Assembly: GCA_937898265.1 (NCBI GenBank)
Contig: CALEJM010000017.1
Coordinates: forward strand, 1 to 17,085
Direction of reading: 5' to 3'
Origin: an uncultured Porphyromonadaceae bacterium
Lineage (GTDB): Bacteria > Bacteroidota > Bacteroidia > Bacteroidales > Paludibacteraceae
Length of the DNA stretch: 17,085 nt
Shown: piece by piece, positions 1 through 6,004 of the stretch
Layout of the letters: each line of letters starts with the position of its first letter
Position numbering within the stretch: position 1 is the stretch's first letter
Translations under genes and position numbers: made by a program
The notes under the pieces: model-generated
Databases searched by the model: none
What the model saw: only the letters and a program-made list of their open reading frames with translations
What the model was told of the DNA's origin: nothing

Positions 1-217
1 TCAGGAAATTGCCTTTGCCGCGCTGACTCTGAACGATACCGTTCATCAGCAGACGTTCTACGGCACGTTGTACCGTATTCGGATTGACGCCGGTGGCAAT
101 GGCAATCTCGCGTACCGACGGAATCTGTCCGCCTGGGGGAATCTCCCCGCTGATCACCTTATCGCTCAGCCAGTCTGCAATCTGCAGAAAGATAGGTTGT
201 GATTGCTGAAAATCCAT
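1..217 (-). CDS. GntR-family (YtrA-type) transcriptional regulator, 3' part missing
   Basis: This is the first 72 codons of a minus-strand gene; the rest lies beyond the left edge. The protein begins MDFQQSQPIFLQIADWLSDK and has a winged helix-turn-helix at about residues 8-72, with the typical GntR stretch IPSVREIAIATGVNPNTVQR at about 37-56. The start is the ATG at 217-215, 12 bases after the permease stop. YtrA-type members are short (about 120 residues), carry only a small dimerisation tail after the DNA-binding domain and usually control a linked ABC transporter, which fits the two genes upstream. It is the last visible gene of the operon, whereas such regulators are more often encoded first. 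The inverted repeat at 1973-1996 matches the YtrA operator type and is its likely target, giving autoregulation. The effector domain is not visible, so the subfamily rests on the HTH sequence and the context. Confidence 0.85.
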   Translation of the reverse strand, partial: MDFQQSQPIFLQIADWLSDKVISGEIPPGGQIPSVREIAIATGVNPNTVQRAVERLLMNGIVQSQRGKGNFL

Positions 218-229
218 ACGCGTAACGAT

Positions 230-967
230 TTATTTTGCCTGAATCTTACAGATGCTGCGGTAGAGCATCCAACCCAGAGCGATGTCAATCACAATGATGA
301 GGGGCATATAAGGAGCCACTTTGTTGCCGATTCCTAATATCTCAAGGAATCCAACCATACCGGTACCCATCACCCAGAAGACCATGAAAATCATGCAGAA
401 AAAGTAGATGGCCTTCTGTGCAGGACCATGCAGTCTTCTTGCTATGATGCCCATAAGGGCGAATACCATGAAGTCGAATGCGTAGGTGTAGTTGCAGATG
501 GTGTAAAGGTCGGCAAAATTGTCTTTTCCTTCGAATCTGTCCATAAATTTCCACTCTACGCCCAGGAGCAAATCCTTGGTGGAGAGTCGTGTCTCGTAGA
601 ACAAAGAACTCAACTCCACAACCCCGAATCGCAGCAATATAATTGCAATCATAAATATGAAATAGACAGAGATGTGGGCGATGAATTTTTCTATCGGATA
701 GCCAGGCAACGTAATGTATGCCTTAGTATGTGTAGGGCGGAGGTATCGTGCCGTCAGTGTGATGATCGTCATCGTTGCACCAAAAGGAATCCATTCGGAT
801 GCGCCTTCTTCAATCCAATTCTCATCACCTGTGAAACTGGTGAAAATACCACTTATAATTAATTGAAAGAGAAACATCAAACAGATGATGATGATTGATG
901 TTCTGGAGTCGGATGTGATTTCGTATTTCATCAACGCCTTGATGCGTCGGAAAGAAAGCTTATTCAT
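230..967 (-). CDS. ABC transporter permease (ABC-2 type), partner of the adjacent ATPase
   Basis: A 245-residue integral membrane protein with about six hydrophobic segments, at roughly residues 23-44, 58-74, 97-117, 160-178, 185-206 and 219-238. The N-terminus is short, basic and cytoplasmic (MNKLSFRRIKALMKYE). Between helices 2 and 3 it has a Leu-Pro-Gly-Tyr-Pro-Ile-Glu-Lys stretch (about 87-94), a pattern I associate with Bacteroidales ABC-2-like permeases. It starts 4 bases after the ATPase stop, so the two are surely cotranscribed and translationally linked. It is inferred to form the membrane channel of an exporter powered by that ATPase. The substrate cannot be told from sequence; related Ytr-type systems are linked to cell-envelope stress or antibiotic response. 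The assignment as transporter permease rests on membrane topology and operon context more than on a strong motif. Confidence 0.8.
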   Translation of the reverse strand: MNKLSFRRIKALMKYEITSDSRTSIIIICLMFLFQLIISGIFTSFTGDENWIEEGASEWIPFGATMTIITLTARYLRPTHTKAYITLPGYPIEKFIAHISVYFIFMIAIILLRFGVVELSSLFYETRLSTKDLLLGVEWKFMDRFEGKDNFADLYTICNYTYAFDFMVFALMGIIARRLHGPAQKAIYFFCMIFMVFWVMGTGMVGFLEILGIGNKVAPYMPLIIVIDIALGWMLYRSICKIQAK

Positions 968-971
968 AGTC

Positions 972-1844
972 TTATATTTTGTTGTTGAACAAAGGAAGAA
1001 TCATCTCTGGTTTTTTCGTTACGGCATTGAAAAGGAGGCGGGTGTTGACGGAACTCTCTATGCCGTTGTCGTTTCTCATTACACACTCCTCGCCGTTGGA
1101 GCCGCTCTCTTTGTAGAGAACCACATCACCTGGTGTGGCGAAGCCGAATTTCAGTTTTCTGCCAATCTCTTCAAAGGTTGCCAACAGCAGCACATTCTCT
1201 TTGCCGAGAATGATGATACTGTCAATCAGTCCCTCGAGATCTTCCACCTGATGTGATGAGATGATGATTGTCTTGTTGAACTTGCCGTTCTCGTCGCATC
1301 CTATGGCATATTGCTCTGCCACCAGTTTCTTGAACTCTGAGCGTGAAGAGATATCCATGCCGTTGGTTGGCTCGTCCATGAAGAGATAGCGGGTGTTGCA
1401 AGCCAGTGAGAAAGCCGACAAAGCCTTACGTTGTTCGCCCATCGACATCTTGTAGAGACGTTTCTTTGTTGGCACTTCCAAAATCTCAAGTGCCCTATTC
1501 ATGAACTCAAGGTCGAAGTTAGGGTAGAGTGGTCCGATCGTATCAGCCAGTCTGTGGATGCGTGTGGCGAAATTGATACCCATTGTTGGGTTGATTTCGA
1601 GATCCATGTCAAGACGGGTCTGTTCCAACAGGTTGTTGTTACGTTTTCTGGGGTCGTAACCGTCGATGTTGTAATCTCCTTTGGCAAACAACGCTCCCGA
1701 GAGGATGCTCAACAACGTGGTTTTTCCGATACCATTCTTGCCCAACAGACCGTAGATATGTCCTTCGGGCAGATCCAGATTGAAGTCTTTGAACACGTGC
1801 TTGCTCGACGAGTAGCCGTATTCCAGGTTTTTGATGCTAATCAT
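972..1844 (-). CDS. ABC transporter ATP-binding protein
   Basis: A 290-residue cytoplasmic ATPase with all core ABC elements: Walker A GKNGIGKT at 35-42, a signature loop MSMGEQ at 133-138, Walker B YLFMDEPT at 153-160 with D157 and catalytic E158, and the switch histidine H198 in IISSHQ. The signature differs from the canonical LSGGQ (Leu, Gly and Gln positions replaced by Met, Met and Glu), a type of variation seen in small YtrB-like exporters. The last 70 or so residues form an accessory C-terminal domain. It is the first clear gene after the promoter at 1998-2028 and is followed 4 bases later by the permease. It is inferred to power export across the inner membrane. The family is certain; the substrate is unknown. 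Confidence 0.93.
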   Translation of the reverse strand: MISIKNLEYGYSSSKHVFKDFNLDLPEGHIYGLLGKNGIGKTTLLSILSGALFAKGDYNIDGYDPRKRNNNLLEQTRLDMDLEINPTMGINFATRIHRLADTIGPLYPNFDLEFMNRALEILEVPTKKRLYKMSMGEQRKALSAFSLACNTRYLFMDEPTNGMDISSRSEFKKLVAEQYAIGCDENGKFNKTIIISSHQVEDLEGLIDSIIILGKENVLLLATFEEIGRKLKFGFATPGDVVLYKESGSNGEECVMRNDNGIESSVNTRLLFNAVTKKPEMILPLFNNKI

Positions 1845-1868
1845 ATTTCTGATAATTTTGTTTGTTGA

Positions 1869-1937
1869 CTAATGAATCCAGCGACTGCAAAAACTTATGG
1901 TCACTGCGATTGTGGAAATGATAAGGTAACTAATCAT
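1869..1937 (-). CDS. Possible 22-residue hydrophobic leader peptide (tentative)
   Basis: In the leader between the ABC-operon promoter and the ATPase gene there is a short open frame starting at the ATG at 1937-1935 and ending in TAG at 1871-1869. It encodes a 22-residue peptide beginning MISYLIISTIAVTISF, hydrophobic enough for one membrane segment and ending in a basic, aromatic tail. A GGAG lies only 2 bases before the ATG, closer than a usual Shine-Dalgarno. It ends 24 bases before the ATPase start. It could be a real small membrane protein, a regulatory leader peptide or chance. Only conservation or expression data could decide. Confidence 0.3.
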   Translation of the reverse strand: MISYLIISTIAVTISFCSRWIH

Positions 1938-1972
1938 GACTCCGTGATTTTTTGTGTTGTTTAAATTGCTTT

Positions 1973-1996
1973 AGTGTACTACCGAAATAGTACACT
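1973..1996 (-). promoter_or_regulatory. Probable YtrA-type operator (perfect inverted repeat) over the ABC-operon start site
   Basis: The arms AGTGTACT (1973-1980) and AGTACACT (1989-1996) are perfect reverse complements separated by 8 bases (ACCGAAAT). Read as AGTGTA-N12-TACACT, this closely resembles the operator reported for B. subtilis YtrA, which from memory is AGTGTA-N13-TACACT. It begins directly downstream of the -7 element at 1998-2005, so it should cover the transcription start, a position suited to repression by the GntR protein encoded at the end of the same operon. Confidence 0.75.
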
Positions 1997-1997
1997 G

Positions 1998-2028
1998 CAA
2001 AAGTAGTGTGGTTGTCTTAATCTACCAA
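1998..2028 (-). promoter_or_regulatory. Promoter of the ABC transporter operon
   Basis: On the minus strand, TTGG (2028-2025) is followed after 19 bases by TACTTTTG (2005-1998), an exact match to the Bacteroidetes -7 consensus TAnnTTTG with a good -33 element and spacing. Transcription should begin near 1990, giving a leader of about 145 bases before the ATPase gene and placing the start inside the inverted repeat at 1973-1996. Confidence 0.75.
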
Positions 2029-2187
2029 GCAAAAAAAGAAAAATTTTTCAAGAAAATGTAACTTGCAGAAATATAGTGTGATATATGGTGTTTTGAAGAG
2101 AGAGAATTGCAGAAAAAGGTCGGTTTTCGTCTGTGAGAGAGTGTTGAGGGGACTCTCTTTTCGTCATTCTTTTAGCGTAAAGCGACG

Positions 2188-2228
2188 AAAAAAGCGAAGC
2201 GGACACTTCCTAAAAGTGCTGCTTCGCT
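2188..2228 (-). terminator. Rho-independent terminator of the NAD(P)-binding protein gene
   Basis: An 8-base stem AGCGAAGC (2193-2200) / GCTTCGCT (2221-2228) encloses a second stem CACTT (2204-2208) / AAGTG (2214-2218). On the minus strand the hairpin runs straight into TTTTTT (2193-2188). It lies 46 bases beyond the stop codon at 2274. Confidence 0.85.
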
Positions 2229-2273
2229 GAGGCTGATTCCGTTATTATAATATAGTATTGCGGAAACTTGGGC

Positions 2274-2921
2274 TTAGTCGAGGCGCTTTGCCAGGCGTTT
2301 GATGTCGCGAACACCAATCCAAGGGGTATGATACCCGTTTTGTGAAACGGCAATCATGGCTTGTGCAACTTCTTCAATCGGGTTGCCGAGTCCGAGGAAA
2401 CGACAGATAGGGTAGCTGCGACGTGAGGCCTTCTCTACCAAAGGTTTGAAATGTTGACGTGGATGTGGTCGCATGATGGCAGGTCGGAAGCCGAATGCCC
2501 CTTTGAATGGCATGGCAAGCAGTTCTTGCTCGGTCTGCGACTTCACCTTTGCCCACGCTTGTGGGTTGCGTGGCGACGTGCCAGCACCGCTCAGGTAGAT
2601 GAAGGTCATTTTGTTGTGCGGACCAACGGCGCGGGCAAACTGCATCGGAATCTCGTAGCAGATGGTTCTATACGTATCTTTCGGAGTGCCCACGCTGGTG
2701 ATGCCTGCGCAAAAGAAGACGGCATCATAGCCTTGCAGTTCGGGCGTTGAGGGTTGGAGTGTCATGAAATCTTCTACAATCAACTCCTTGAGTTTGGGGT
2801 GGGAGAAGCCGAGGGGTTTCCGACTTACGGAAAGAACCACGTCGATGTGCTTGTTGTCCAAGCAAGCGTGCATCACGCCTTCGCCGACGTAGCCTGTTGT
2901 GCCTGTGATGATAACTTTCAT
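2274..2921 (-). CDS. NAD(P)-binding Rossmann-fold protein (atypical SDR, epimerase/HTATIP2-like)
   Basis: A 215-residue protein with an N-terminal Rossmann fold: beta strand MKVIITG, then the dinucleotide loop GTTGYVG at 7-13. A second conserved block SGAGTS (111-116) leads to WAKVKSQTEQELL (123-135). In classical short-chain dehydrogenases this region carries the YxxxK catalytic pair; here the Lys is kept (K127) and a Trp stands where the Tyr would be, as in atypical NAD(P)-binding epimerase-like and HTATIP2-like proteins. The frame is open 25 codons upstream to an ATG at 2996, but the -7 element at 2942-2949 lies inside that extension and the Rossmann fold begins at the ATG at 2921, so the shorter start is chosen. 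It is transcribed alone and ends in its own terminator. The substrate is unknown, and the protein may bind cofactor for regulation rather than catalysis. Confidence 0.8.
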   Translation of the reverse strand: MKVIITGTTGYVGEGVMHACLDNKHIDVVLSVSRKPLGFSHPKLKELIVEDFMTLQPSTPELQGYDAVFFCAGITSVGTPKDTYRTICYEIPMQFARAVGPHNKMTFIYLSGAGTSPRNPQAWAKVKSQTEQELLAMPFKGAFGFRPAIMRPHPRQHFKPLVEKASRRSYPICRFLGLGNPIEEVAQAMIAVSQNGYHTPWIGVRDIKRLAKRLD

Positions 2922-2941
2922 AATGAAAAAATAAGTGTCTG

Positions 2942-2949
2942 CAAAGATA
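2942..2949 (-). promoter_or_regulatory. -7 promoter element for the NAD(P)-binding protein gene
   Basis: On the minus strand this reads TATCTTTG, an exact match to TAnnTTTG. The start codon at 2921 is 20 bases downstream, giving a leader of about 15 A/T-rich bases with no clear ribosome binding site. No convincing -33 TTG lies at the usual distance. Confidence 0.6.
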
Positions 2950-3026
2950 AGAAAAAGTCGCTCAAAAACCTTCGTTCTGGCGATAAATTCTCGCAATTCT
3001 TGCGCCGTAGTACCCGAAATATGTGT

Positions 3027-3034
3027 TATCTTTG
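3027..3034 (+). promoter_or_regulatory. -7 promoter element for the EamA transporter gene
   Basis: TATCTTTG matches TAnnTTTG exactly, 28 bases before the ATG at 3063. The nearest upstream TTG (3000-3002) is 24 bases away, longer than the usual 19-21. It is divergent from the -7 element at 2942-2949, so the two neighbouring genes share about 80 bases of control region. Confidence 0.6.
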
Positions 3035-3062
3035 CGCCGTTTTTCTCAAAAAAGATAAAACG

Positions 3063-3932
3063 ATGAATGACAAACTCAAAGGCGCTATCTGTGGCATCGT
3101 TTCTGCCATGTGCTATGGCATCAATCCGATAGGAAAGTTGGTCTATGCCGACGGCATCTCCACCAACTCGCTCCTCTTTTTCCGCTTTTTTCTTGCGGCT
3201 ATCGTGTTCGCCATCTCAATTGGTGTGACCAAAGGAACCTTTCGCGTGAAAAAGAATGAAGCTCTCATTGTGGCTGCGTTAGGCATCTTGTTCAGCGCCT
3301 CTTCAATGACACTATATTATAGTTTTCAGCATATTGCTACCGGTGTGGCGTCCACCTTGCTCTTCCTTTATCCATTGTTGGTGGCCATCATCATGGTGGT
3401 TTTCTTCCGCGAGCGCATCAGTTGGCTCACCCTCCTGGCCATCGTTGTTGCCTTCTGCGGTATTGCGGTGTTGAACTACGGTAGTGGCGAGAGTGCACTC
3501 AACCTTCTTGGCGGAGTGTTGGTATTTGTCTCGGCGCTCACCTATGCCGTCTATATCGTCATTCTCAACCGCTCGTTGAAAGATGTGAGTCCACTTACGC
3601 TGAGTTTCTACGTTGCCATCTGTTGTGCCCTATGCAATCTCGTTCATGCGATGATTGACCCGGAGATAGAGTTCCAGATACTGACTGCTCCTAAGCACCT
3701 CTTCGTTGCCGTGGCGCTCGCCGTGTTCCCTACTGTTGTGGCACTCTCCTTGCTGGCAGTCTCGGTAAGAAAAATCGGTTCGACACCAACCGCCATCTTG
3801 GGCGCTTTGGAGCCTCTGACGGCAGTGTTGATAGGCGTTGTACTCTATCGCGAACCCTTCACTTTCTCGCTTGCGATGGGCGTTTTGTTGATTCTATCGT
3901 CGGTTTTGATGGTTGTGTTGCCGAAGAAATAG
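3063..3932 (+). CDS. EamA-family (drug/metabolite superfamily) transporter
   Basis: A 289-residue inner-membrane protein with about ten hydrophobic helices arranged as two EamA repeats (about residues 5-137 and 147-287). The first helix carries the usual Gly/Ala/Ser pattern (GAICGIVSAMCYGINPIGKL), and each repeat ends with the family's glutamate signature: FFRER at about 117-121 and LYREP at about 264-268, after LEPLTAVL. DMT carriers usually export amino acids, metabolites or drugs; the substrate here cannot be told. The frame is open far upstream, but that extension crosses the promoter at 3027-3034 and has no membrane sequence, so the ATG at 3063 is the start. No clear terminator follows. 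An AraC-type regulator lies next, with its own promoter, and may or may not control this gene. Confidence 0.88.
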   Translation: MNDKLKGAICGIVSAMCYGINPIGKLVYADGISTNSLLFFRFFLAAIVFAISIGVTKGTFRVKKNEALIVAALGILFSASSMTLYYSFQHIATGVASTLLFLYPLLVAIIMVVFFRERISWLTLLAIVVAFCGIAVLNYGSGESALNLLGGVLVFVSALTYAVYIVILNRSLKDVSPLTLSFYVAICCALCNLVHAMIDPEIEFQILTAPKHLFVAVALAVFPTVVALSLLAVSVRKIGSTPTAILGALEPLTAVLIGVVLYREPFTFSLAMGVLLILSSVLMVVLPKK

Positions 3933-4036
3933 CTGTTTTTTGGACATTGAAAAGACTTTTTAGTAGGTAAAACTTTCCGTTTTGCCGATGAAAAGGGGAA
4001 ATATAGGCTATTTTGCCTCTCTTTGGCAGAAACCCT

Positions 4037-4068
4037 CTTGCCTATTATAAAAAAAAACGGTACTTTTG
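4037..4068 (+). promoter_or_regulatory. Promoter of the AraC-family regulator gene
   Basis: CTTG (4037-4040) and TACTTTTG (4061-4068), separated by 20 bases, match the Bacteroidetes -33/-7 promoter closely. Transcription should begin near 4075, about 50 bases before the ATG at 4128. This excludes the upstream TTG at 4023 as the start codon. Confidence 0.7.
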
Positions 4069-4127
4069 TTGCGTTAAAAAATGTGGATTTGTTTATCAGG
4101 TATCAACCACCTGGTTTATTAAAGAGA

Positions 4128-4961
4128 ATGGCTGTATCCTCACCATACCAAATGGATAATTTCCAAGGTTTGATTCATCTCTATGCCTCTGCGGCGAAGA
4201 GTGTAACCATTGGTCCGTTTTATGCGCATACGTTTATCGTCGTAAAAGAGGGAACAGCAACTTTCACTGTAGGTAAAGACAAATTCCGCATTGCCACGGG
4301 CGACTGCCTGTGTATGCTTCGCAATCCGGAGAGCTCGCTGACTATCTATCCAAGTCGCGAAGAAAAGAAGTTCGACGTCCTGATGCTGGAATTTCCACGC
4401 ATGTACTTGGTCGACTACTATCGCTCCATAAAACTTGCGAAGGGAATACGCAGCATGCGTATGCCAAAGCGCAAAATCGTTCAAATGCCTAATACAGAAC
4501 GTATGAAAGCATTCTGTAACGCGGGTTACGACTTGCTGAAAACCGAAGGAGGTCCTTCGTTGGAAAGCATCAACGAATTGCGCCATGGAATCGTGGAGCG
4601 TGTCTTGGTTATCGATCCGTTTATGACCGCCCACTTCTTTGACTTCTTGCCAGCCTACCGCATCCCAGTGCGCGACTTTTTGGAGCGTTACTTCCATTTG
4701 CGGTTGTCGATAGATGAGTTGTCGCTCTTCTGCTCCCGTTCTAAAGCGGCGTTCAAACGTGAAGTCGTAGCAGAAATGGGGCTCTCACCAGAGCGTGCTA
4801 TCATGCAATTGCGTATCAAACGCGCGCATGAACTGCTCGCGGCAGGAAAAAAACCGGTTGACGTATGCCGAAGTTTAGGTTTTGTTAGTTATCAACACTT
4901 CGTGTCGCGATACAAAAAAGCCTACGGCTACACTCCTTCTCAGACAGAAATAAGTGAATAA
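4128..4961 (+). CDS. AraC-family transcriptional regulator
   Basis: A 277-residue regulator. The N-terminal part (about 15-100) looks like a beta-rich cupin-type sensor, with a VVKEGTATFTVGKDKFRIATGD stretch typical of such folds. The C-terminal part is a double helix-turn-helix: the first HTH at about 203-222 (SIDELSLFCSRSKAAFKREV), the second at about 250-271, ending in the conserved AYGYTP (265-270) seen at the end of AraC domains. The frame is open to a TTG at 4023, but the promoter at 4037-4068 lies within that extension, so the ATG at 4128, preceded by AAAGAG, is chosen; an ATG at 4152 is a less likely alternative. It is transcribed alone and ends at a strong terminator. Its ligand and targets are unknown; the EamA transporter upstream is the only obvious candidate. 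Confidence 0.88.
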   Translation: MAVSSPYQMDNFQGLIHLYASAAKSVTIGPFYAHTFIVVKEGTATFTVGKDKFRIATGDCLCMLRNPESSLTIYPSREEKKFDVLMLEFPRMYLVDYYRSIKLAKGIRSMRMPKRKIVQMPNTERMKAFCNAGYDLLKTEGGPSLESINELRHGIVERVLVIDPFMTAHFFDFLPAYRIPVRDFLERYFHLRLSIDELSLFCSRSKAAFKREVVAEMGLSPERAIMQLRIKRAHELLAAGKKPVDVCRSLGFVSYQHFVSRYKKAYGYTPSQTEISE

Positions 4962-4986
4962 AATGCATAAATAGACAAGAAATTCA

Positions 4987-5024
4987 GGTGGCACCATTTG
5001 TGAAAACAGTGCCATCTTTTTTTT
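4987..5024 (+). terminator. Rho-independent terminator of the AraC-family gene
   Basis: The stem GGTGGCAC (4987-4994) / GTGCCATC (5009-5016), with one G-U pair, is followed by eight T (5017-5024). It lies 25 bases after the stop codon. Confidence 0.88.
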
Positions 5025-5345
5025 ATCTATACCTCTCGTTTTACGACCCAATTCCTTACTTTGCATCCTCAAAAATGGTCGTTTTTATCGGAAAAATCCG
5101 TTTGAAATCCCTCCCGTCTACAATCTCAATCTCAGTTTTCAAACCTCGACGTTCCAGTGGCTAAAATGATTCGTTGATCCGTTTTGTCGTCTTCCATTCG
5201 TAAAATCTCTTCGGTTGCCGCCAAATGGAATCTCCTAATCTGCAAAGGAAAATCTTTGCTGCCAAATGGTTTTCCGTAATCTGGAAATATGAATTTCCCC
5301 GATGAAATGGTCAGTTTTTAGAAATCTTTCGTTACTCCATAAAAC
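5025..5345. repeat. Intergenic DNA with degenerate direct and inverted repeats
   Basis: There is no supported gene here. Two related segments begin at 5215 and 5256 (period about 41) and share TTGC(C/T)GCCAAATGG followed by TAATCTG and AAA. Small inverted repeats overlap them: GCAAAG / CTTTGC (5242-5247, 5254-5259) and GGAAAT / ATTTCC (5283-5288, 5293-5298). A weak -7-like sequence (TTACTTTG, 5056-5063) precedes a 29-codon open frame (5075-5164) that has no other support. The stretch could be decayed repeat DNA or a structured RNA. Confidence 0.4.
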
Positions 5346-5376
5346 AAAAAAACAGACACCGTGACGATGTCTGTTT
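5346..5376 (-). terminator. Rho-independent terminator of the tsaD-exosortase operon
   Basis: A perfect 9-base stem AAACAGACA (5350-5358) / TGTCTGTTT (5368-5376). On the minus strand it runs into a T-tract complementary to 5352-5346. It lies 23 bases beyond the stop codon at 5400. Confidence 0.88.
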
Positions 5377-5399
5377 CTCTGTTCCCAAACGGCAGCAGC

Positions 5400-5999
5400 C
5401 TATTTTGTTTTCTTTCTGAATGCTGAATTATATTCAGGATTGAATTGATATTGCCACAACAGCCAAATCAAGAAGATGATGAAATAGTAGAATATCTTCA
5501 GCACATGGTCGTGCATTAGGTCGAAATACTCCAACTTGAACGAACTGAAGTAAAACAATAAAGTGATGCGGGCAAGGTTTACAAAGTGAAGCACTACCAC
5601 ACCGCAGGGAATGAACCACAATTTGTGTAGGTGTTTGCCTCGTGAAAACACGATGGAAAGGACGAAAATCATCGCTTGCTTGGCACCCACGCAGCCCCAT
5701 GCCATATAGGAGCCGATGTGGTTGGGAATAAAGACAGTCAGTCCCCGTTGAACGGTCTCGGGGTAGAGGGCGTGGGCAATCAGATAATGCTGATGTGCCA
5801 TAATCGCTTGAATACGATTGGTGAATGGCGTGATATCGTAGCGGTCAAAGAGCCAGACCTCAGTGCTTTCCAAGGTGAGCGACGGAAAGAGAATGTGCCA
5901 CAGCGCATGACCAAAGCCGACCATCAGCAAGAAAAGCAGAGGGTCGATGGTGGCGTTGTAGAGCAGATTGAGTCTTTTGTCTTTGAACTGTATATTCAT
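5400..5999 (-). CDS. Exosortase/archaeosortase-family membrane protein
   Basis: A 199-residue multi-pass membrane protein with hydrophobic segments at about 19-38, 92-117, 127-152 and 167-183. Exosortases are membrane cysteine transpeptidases that cut C-terminal sorting tails from exported proteins and probably attach the product to the cell surface. The three active-site positions of that family can be proposed here: C103 in AWGCVG, R144 in NLARI and H163 or H165 in MHDH, each at a membrane-helix border as expected. The gene starts 5 bases after the tsaD stop and shares its terminator. No protein with a recognisable sorting tail (short motif, hydrophobic helix, basic end) is encoded nearby, so the substrate is unknown. 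The subfamily is not assigned; the call rests on the Cys-Arg-His pattern and topology. Confidence 0.72.
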   Translation of the reverse strand: MNIQFKDKRLNLLYNATIDPLLFLLMVGFGHALWHILFPSLTLESTEVWLFDRYDITPFTNRIQAIMAHQHYLIAHALYPETVQRGLTVFIPNHIGSYMAWGCVGAKQAMIFVLSIVFSRGKHLHKLWFIPCGVVVLHFVNLARITLLFYFSSFKLEYFDLMHDHVLKIFYYFIIFLIWLLWQYQFNPEYNSAFRKKTK

Positions 6000-6004
6000 C
6001 TTTC

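Larger units (their letters stand above)
1845..2273. other. Intergenic region between the ABC operon and the NAD(P)-binding protein gene
   Basis: This 429-base stretch holds, from left to right, the ABC-operon leader with a possible short peptide (1869-1937), the operator (1973-1996), the promoter (1998-2028), an A/T-rich block (about 2030-2100) with no feature I can name, a weak hairpin (2136-2158) and the terminator of the gene to the right (2188-2228). No further coding sequence is supported. Confidence 0.7.

Noticed and set aside
428-862. Plus-strand open frame opposite the permease gene
   Set aside because: Antisense shadow; the translation has no membrane pattern or domain, while the opposite strand encodes a coherent six-helix permease in an operon.
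2136-2161. Hairpin AGAGAGT / ACTCTCT followed by a short T-run on the plus strand
   Set aside because: No plus-strand gene ends upstream and the T-run is only a few bases; it is probably chance, though it could be a weak antisense terminator.
3966-3986. Inverted repeat GGTAAAAC / GTTTTGCC after the EamA gene
   Set aside because: There is no T-tract after it on either strand and it is about 75 bases upstream of the AraC-gene -7 element, so neither terminator nor operator can be supported.
5075-5164. 29-codon open frame (begins MVVFIGKIRLKSLPS) after a weak -7-like sequence
   Set aside because: No ribosome binding site, no recognisable protein pattern and a location in degenerate repeat DNA; it looks like chance.
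5215-5298. Possible CRISPR-like array
   Set aside because: Only two imperfect units, no constant repeat length and no cas genes nearby.
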